A stretch of 32,986 nt of DNA from an uncultured Cetobacterium sp. (lineage in GTDB: Bacteria; Fusobacteriota; Fusobacteriia; Fusobacteriales; Fusobacteriaceae). Location: the NCBI RefSeq assembly GCF_945952365.1, contig NZ_CAMFHX010000029.1, forward strand, positions 1-32,986. The letters run 5' to 3'. Of the stretch, positions 32,616 to 32,986 are shown one piece after another (positions within the stretch are counted from its first letter, which is position 1; each line of letters begins with the position of its first letter). The position numbers and the translations under genes are program-made. The notes under the pieces were generated by a model. It was given only the letters and a program-made list of their open reading frames with translations, searched no databases and was not told the origin of the DNA.

Positions 32616-32648
32616 ATCATTTGTTACCTGCTATAGGTACCTTTAGTA

Positions 32649-32732
32649 TGGCGGAAGGTCAGAGACTCGAACTCTGAAGTCTTGCGACGCCGGTTTTCAA
32701 GACCGGTTCCTTACCAGTTAGGATAACCTTCC
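32649..32732 (-). tRNA. tRNA-Ser (anticodon TGA)
   Basis: 84 bases with encoded CCA. Acceptor arm GGAAGGT pairs with ACCTTCC, anticodon loop CTTGAAA. A long variable arm (GTC-GCAA-GAC) fits a class II serine tRNA. Confidence 0.96.
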
Positions 32733-32739
32733 ATATTAA

Positions 32740-32814
32740 TGGTACCCCGTAGGGGAATCGAACCCCTGTTTATAGAGTGAAAATCTATTGTCCTAACCGT
32801 TGAACGAACGGGGC
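32740..32814 (-). tRNA. tRNA-Glu (anticodon TTC)
   Basis: 75 bases with encoded CCA. Acceptor arm GCCCCGT pairs with ACGGGGT, the first pair being G-U. Anticodon loop TTTTCAC. Confidence 0.96.
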
Positions 32815-32820
32815 AGGTGA

Positions 32821-32897
32821 TGGTGGATCTAGCTGGAGTCGAACCAGCGACCACTCGGTTATGAGCCGAGTGCTCTAACCAACTGAGCTATAGATCC
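32821..32897 (-). tRNA. tRNA with anticodon CAT (elongator Met or lysidine-type Ile)
   Basis: 77 bases with encoded CCA. Acceptor arm GGATCTA pairs with TAGATCC, anticodon loop CTCATAA. A fully paired first acceptor pair (G-C) excludes initiator tRNA. The variable/T-arm stretch GGTCGCTGGTTC matches known Ile (CAT) tRNAs, but the acceptor arm does not decide between Met and Ile. Confidence 0.9.
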
Positions 32898-32905
32898 GTT
32901 AGTTA

Positions 32906-32982
<77 letters not shown>

Positions 32983-32986
32983 ATTT

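Overview
The window is an AT-rich bacterial chromosome segment that most likely comes from a Fusobacteriota species (Fusobacterium/Cetobacterium type). The evidence is strong A/T codon bias, a complete rnfCDGEAB operon, the gene order yaaA-recF-DUF721-gyrB-gyrA followed by pheS-pheT, and GyrA resistance-determining positions that fall at Ser79/83 as I recall for Fusobacterium. The genus is inferred. A complete dap branch suggests a species with diaminopimelate (DAP) rather than one relying only on lanthionine in its wall. No mobile element, CRISPR array or prophage was seen.

Layout. (1) 1-126: a strong leftward promoter with an AT-rich upstream tract and a leader-like transcript leaving the window, probably an rRNA operon leader. 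(2) 174-4745: lysine/DAP genes. lysC (catalytic domain only), dapA, dapB and dapH lie leftward; a divergent M20 deacylase with an overlapping HAD phosphatase lies rightward. (3) 5596-6313: a two-gene operon of DUF2023 and a Cys-rich DUF2325-like protein, with a 15-bp palindrome over its promoter; this is the least understood unit here. (4) 6296-10191: leftward flippase, NhaC antiporter and a PTS IIC-type membrane protein with a structured leader. (5) 10473-10944: ridA. (6) 10943-16014: the Rnf Na+/H+-translocating ferredoxin:NAD+ oxidoreductase operon with its own promoter. (7) 16046-28904: pth, then a long tightly packed leftward series yaaA-recF-DUF721(dciA-like)-gyrB-gyrA-usp-like-phosphoesterase-pheS-pheT-sdaA. 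(8) 28905-29400: a very AT-rich divergent gap where dnaA/dnaN would often sit. (9) 29401-32253: NupC and YfcC family transporters. (10) 32320-32982: seven leftward tRNA genes (Arg, CAT, Glu, Ser, Phe, Val, Asp in transcription order), terminated at about 32320.

How it fits together. The content suits an anaerobic amino-acid fermenter. SdaA yields pyruvate and ammonia from serine, RidA removes reactive enamines, reduced ferredoxin from such fermentation drives Rnf, and NhaC and the secondary carriers use the ion gradients. The lysine genes use acetylated intermediates (DapH plus an M20 deacylase). The gyr/recF block is the conserved replication-origin neighbourhood, here separated from dnaA/dnaN as far as the window shows.
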